In this document: in pieces, positions 5,274 through 5,844 of the stretch
Layout of the letters: each line of letters opens with the position of its first letter
How positions within the stretch are numbered: the stretch's first letter is position 1
NCBI GenBank assembly: GCA_946006895.1
Contig: CAMFZO010000099.1
Coordinates: forward strand, 1-5,844
Direction of reading: 5' to 3'
DNA from: an uncultured Clostridia bacterium
Lineage (GTDB): Bacteria > Bacillota > Clostridia > Oscillospirales > Oscillospiraceae
Length of the DNA: 5,844 bases
Made by a program: the position numbers and the translations under genes
Notes under the pieces: generated by a model
Told to the model about the DNA's origin: nothing
The model's input: only the letters and a program-made list of their open reading frames with translations
The model's database searches: none

Positions 5274-5844
5274 TTATGAAATGTCCGCCAGATCCAGGTA
5301 CTGGCTGCCGTTTTCGGCAATATAGTCCTTTCTTCCCTGCAGGTTGTCGCCCAGCAGGAGGTCAAAGTAAAGCGCCGTCTTTTCCGCGTCCTCCGGCATG
5401 ACCTTGATCATGCGGCGGGTGGCAGGGTTCATCGTGGTCAGGGCCATCATCTCCGGGTCGTTCTCGCCCAGGCCCTTGCTCCGTGCCACCGTCACCTTCT
5501 GCCCTGCCAGCTTTGACAGGATCTCCGCCTTTTCCGCCTCGCTGTAGGCAAACCAGGTCTTGTCCCTGGTGTTGATCTCGAACAGCGGGGTCTCGGCGAT
5601 ATAGACATAGCCCTCGCGGATGAGGGTCGGCACGAGGCGGTAGAGCATCGTGAGGATCAGGGTGCGGATCTGGTAGCCGTCGTAGTCGGCGTCGGTGCAG
5701 ATGACGATCTTGTTCCAGCGCAGATTGTTGATGTCGAATTCCGCCAGATCCTTGACCCGCTTGTCCTTCACCTCCACGCCGCAGCCGATGACCCGCAGCA
5801 GATCGGTGATGATCTCGCTTTTGAAAATGCGGCTGTAGTCGGCC
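5274..5844 (-). CDS. parE: DNA topoisomerase IV subunit B-like (ParE/GyrB family), C-terminal part, 5' end outside window
   Basis: The open frame enters at the window edge (first full codon at 5843) and ends with TAA at 5274, giving the last 189 residues. These cover the end of the TOPRIM domain and the C-terminus. In fragment numbering, TDADYDG (50-56) holds the metal-binding acidic residues Asp51, Asp53 and Asp55, followed by IRTLILTMLYR. KGLGE (123-127) and TTMNPATRRM (136-145) are the conserved tail motifs, and the protein ends in the usual LLLGD...R..YI.EN pattern. The ATPase domain and the first TOPRIM acidic motif lie outside. It lacks the extra C-terminal insert of enterobacterial GyrB. 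Departures from common family forms are Tyr-Gln for the usual Ser-His after DxDG and SKGLGEND for YKGLGEM, matching the divergence of the ParC partner. A GTG at 5777 lies in frame but mid-domain and is not a start. The protein supplies ATP-driven gating to the ParC dimer. Confidence 0.92.
   Translation of the reverse strand, partial: ADYSRIFKSEIITDLLRVIGCGVEVKDKRVKDLAEFDINNLRWNKIVICTDADYDGYQIRTLILTMLYRLVPTLIREGYVYIAETPLFEINTRDKTWFAYSEAEKAEILSKLAGQKVTVARSKGLGENDPEMMALTTMNPATRRMIKVMPEDAEKTALYFDLLLGDNLQGRKDYIAENGSQYLDLADIS

Noticed and set aside
5274..5777. A complete 167-residue gene starting with GTG at 5777
   Set aside because: The same frame continues to the window edge with conserved GyrB/ParE sequence, and the GTG lies inside the TOPRIM domain, so it is an internal valine codon.

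Overview
The window is a GC-rich (about 60%) stretch of a bacterial chromosome. Every gene I can support reads on the minus strand, so transcription runs from position 5844 towards position 1. The genes, a divergent topoisomerase IV-like ParE/ParC pair, a YitT/DUF2179 membrane protein and a transglutaminase-fold lipoprotein with a Pro/Thr/Glu-rich tail, together with AGGAGG ribosome binding sites, GTG starts and an encoded tRNA CCA end, point to a Gram-positive anaerobe of the class Clostridia, probably a gut Oscillospirales-type organism. The class is a fairly firm inference; anything finer is a guess.

Layout in transcription order: (1) 5844-5274, the C-terminal 189 codons of the ParE/GyrB-type subunit, cut by the window edge, with the TOPRIM DxDxD motif; (2) 5268-4746, a 523-bp AT-richer segment bounded by an inverted pair of 35-bp arrays, each made of five 7-bp units (NAGTGAA), which encloses one gene for a 131-residue four-helix bundle protein; (3) 4699-2456, a full-length ParC/GyrA-type subunit of 747 residues without a recognisable GyrA box; (4) 2454-1576, a YitT family membrane protein whose start is one base past the parC stop; (5) 1538-195, a lipoprotein with a transglutaminase-like domain in which Ser appears to occupy the catalytic Cys position; (6) 110-35, tRNA-Gly(GCC) with its own consensus sigma-70 promoter in the short gap, followed by a hairpin at 2-22 that is probably a terminator cut by the edge.

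The two topoisomerase genes should make one heterotetrameric enzyme. parC, yitT and the lipoprotein gene are packed closely enough (1 and 37 bases) to be one transcript with parE; the operon promoter lies upstream of the window. The tRNA is a separate unit.

The most interesting object is the four-helix-bundle cassette between parE and parC. Its inverted heptad arrays, lower GC and position 5 bases after the parE stop look like an inserted small element. This protein family is known from intervening sequences in 23S rRNA genes and, as a relative, in diversity-generating retroelements. Here it sits between protein genes with neither an rRNA nor a reverse transcriptase in view. Whether it moves, and by what means, cannot be read from this one copy. 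No intergenic stretch exceeds 300 bases.
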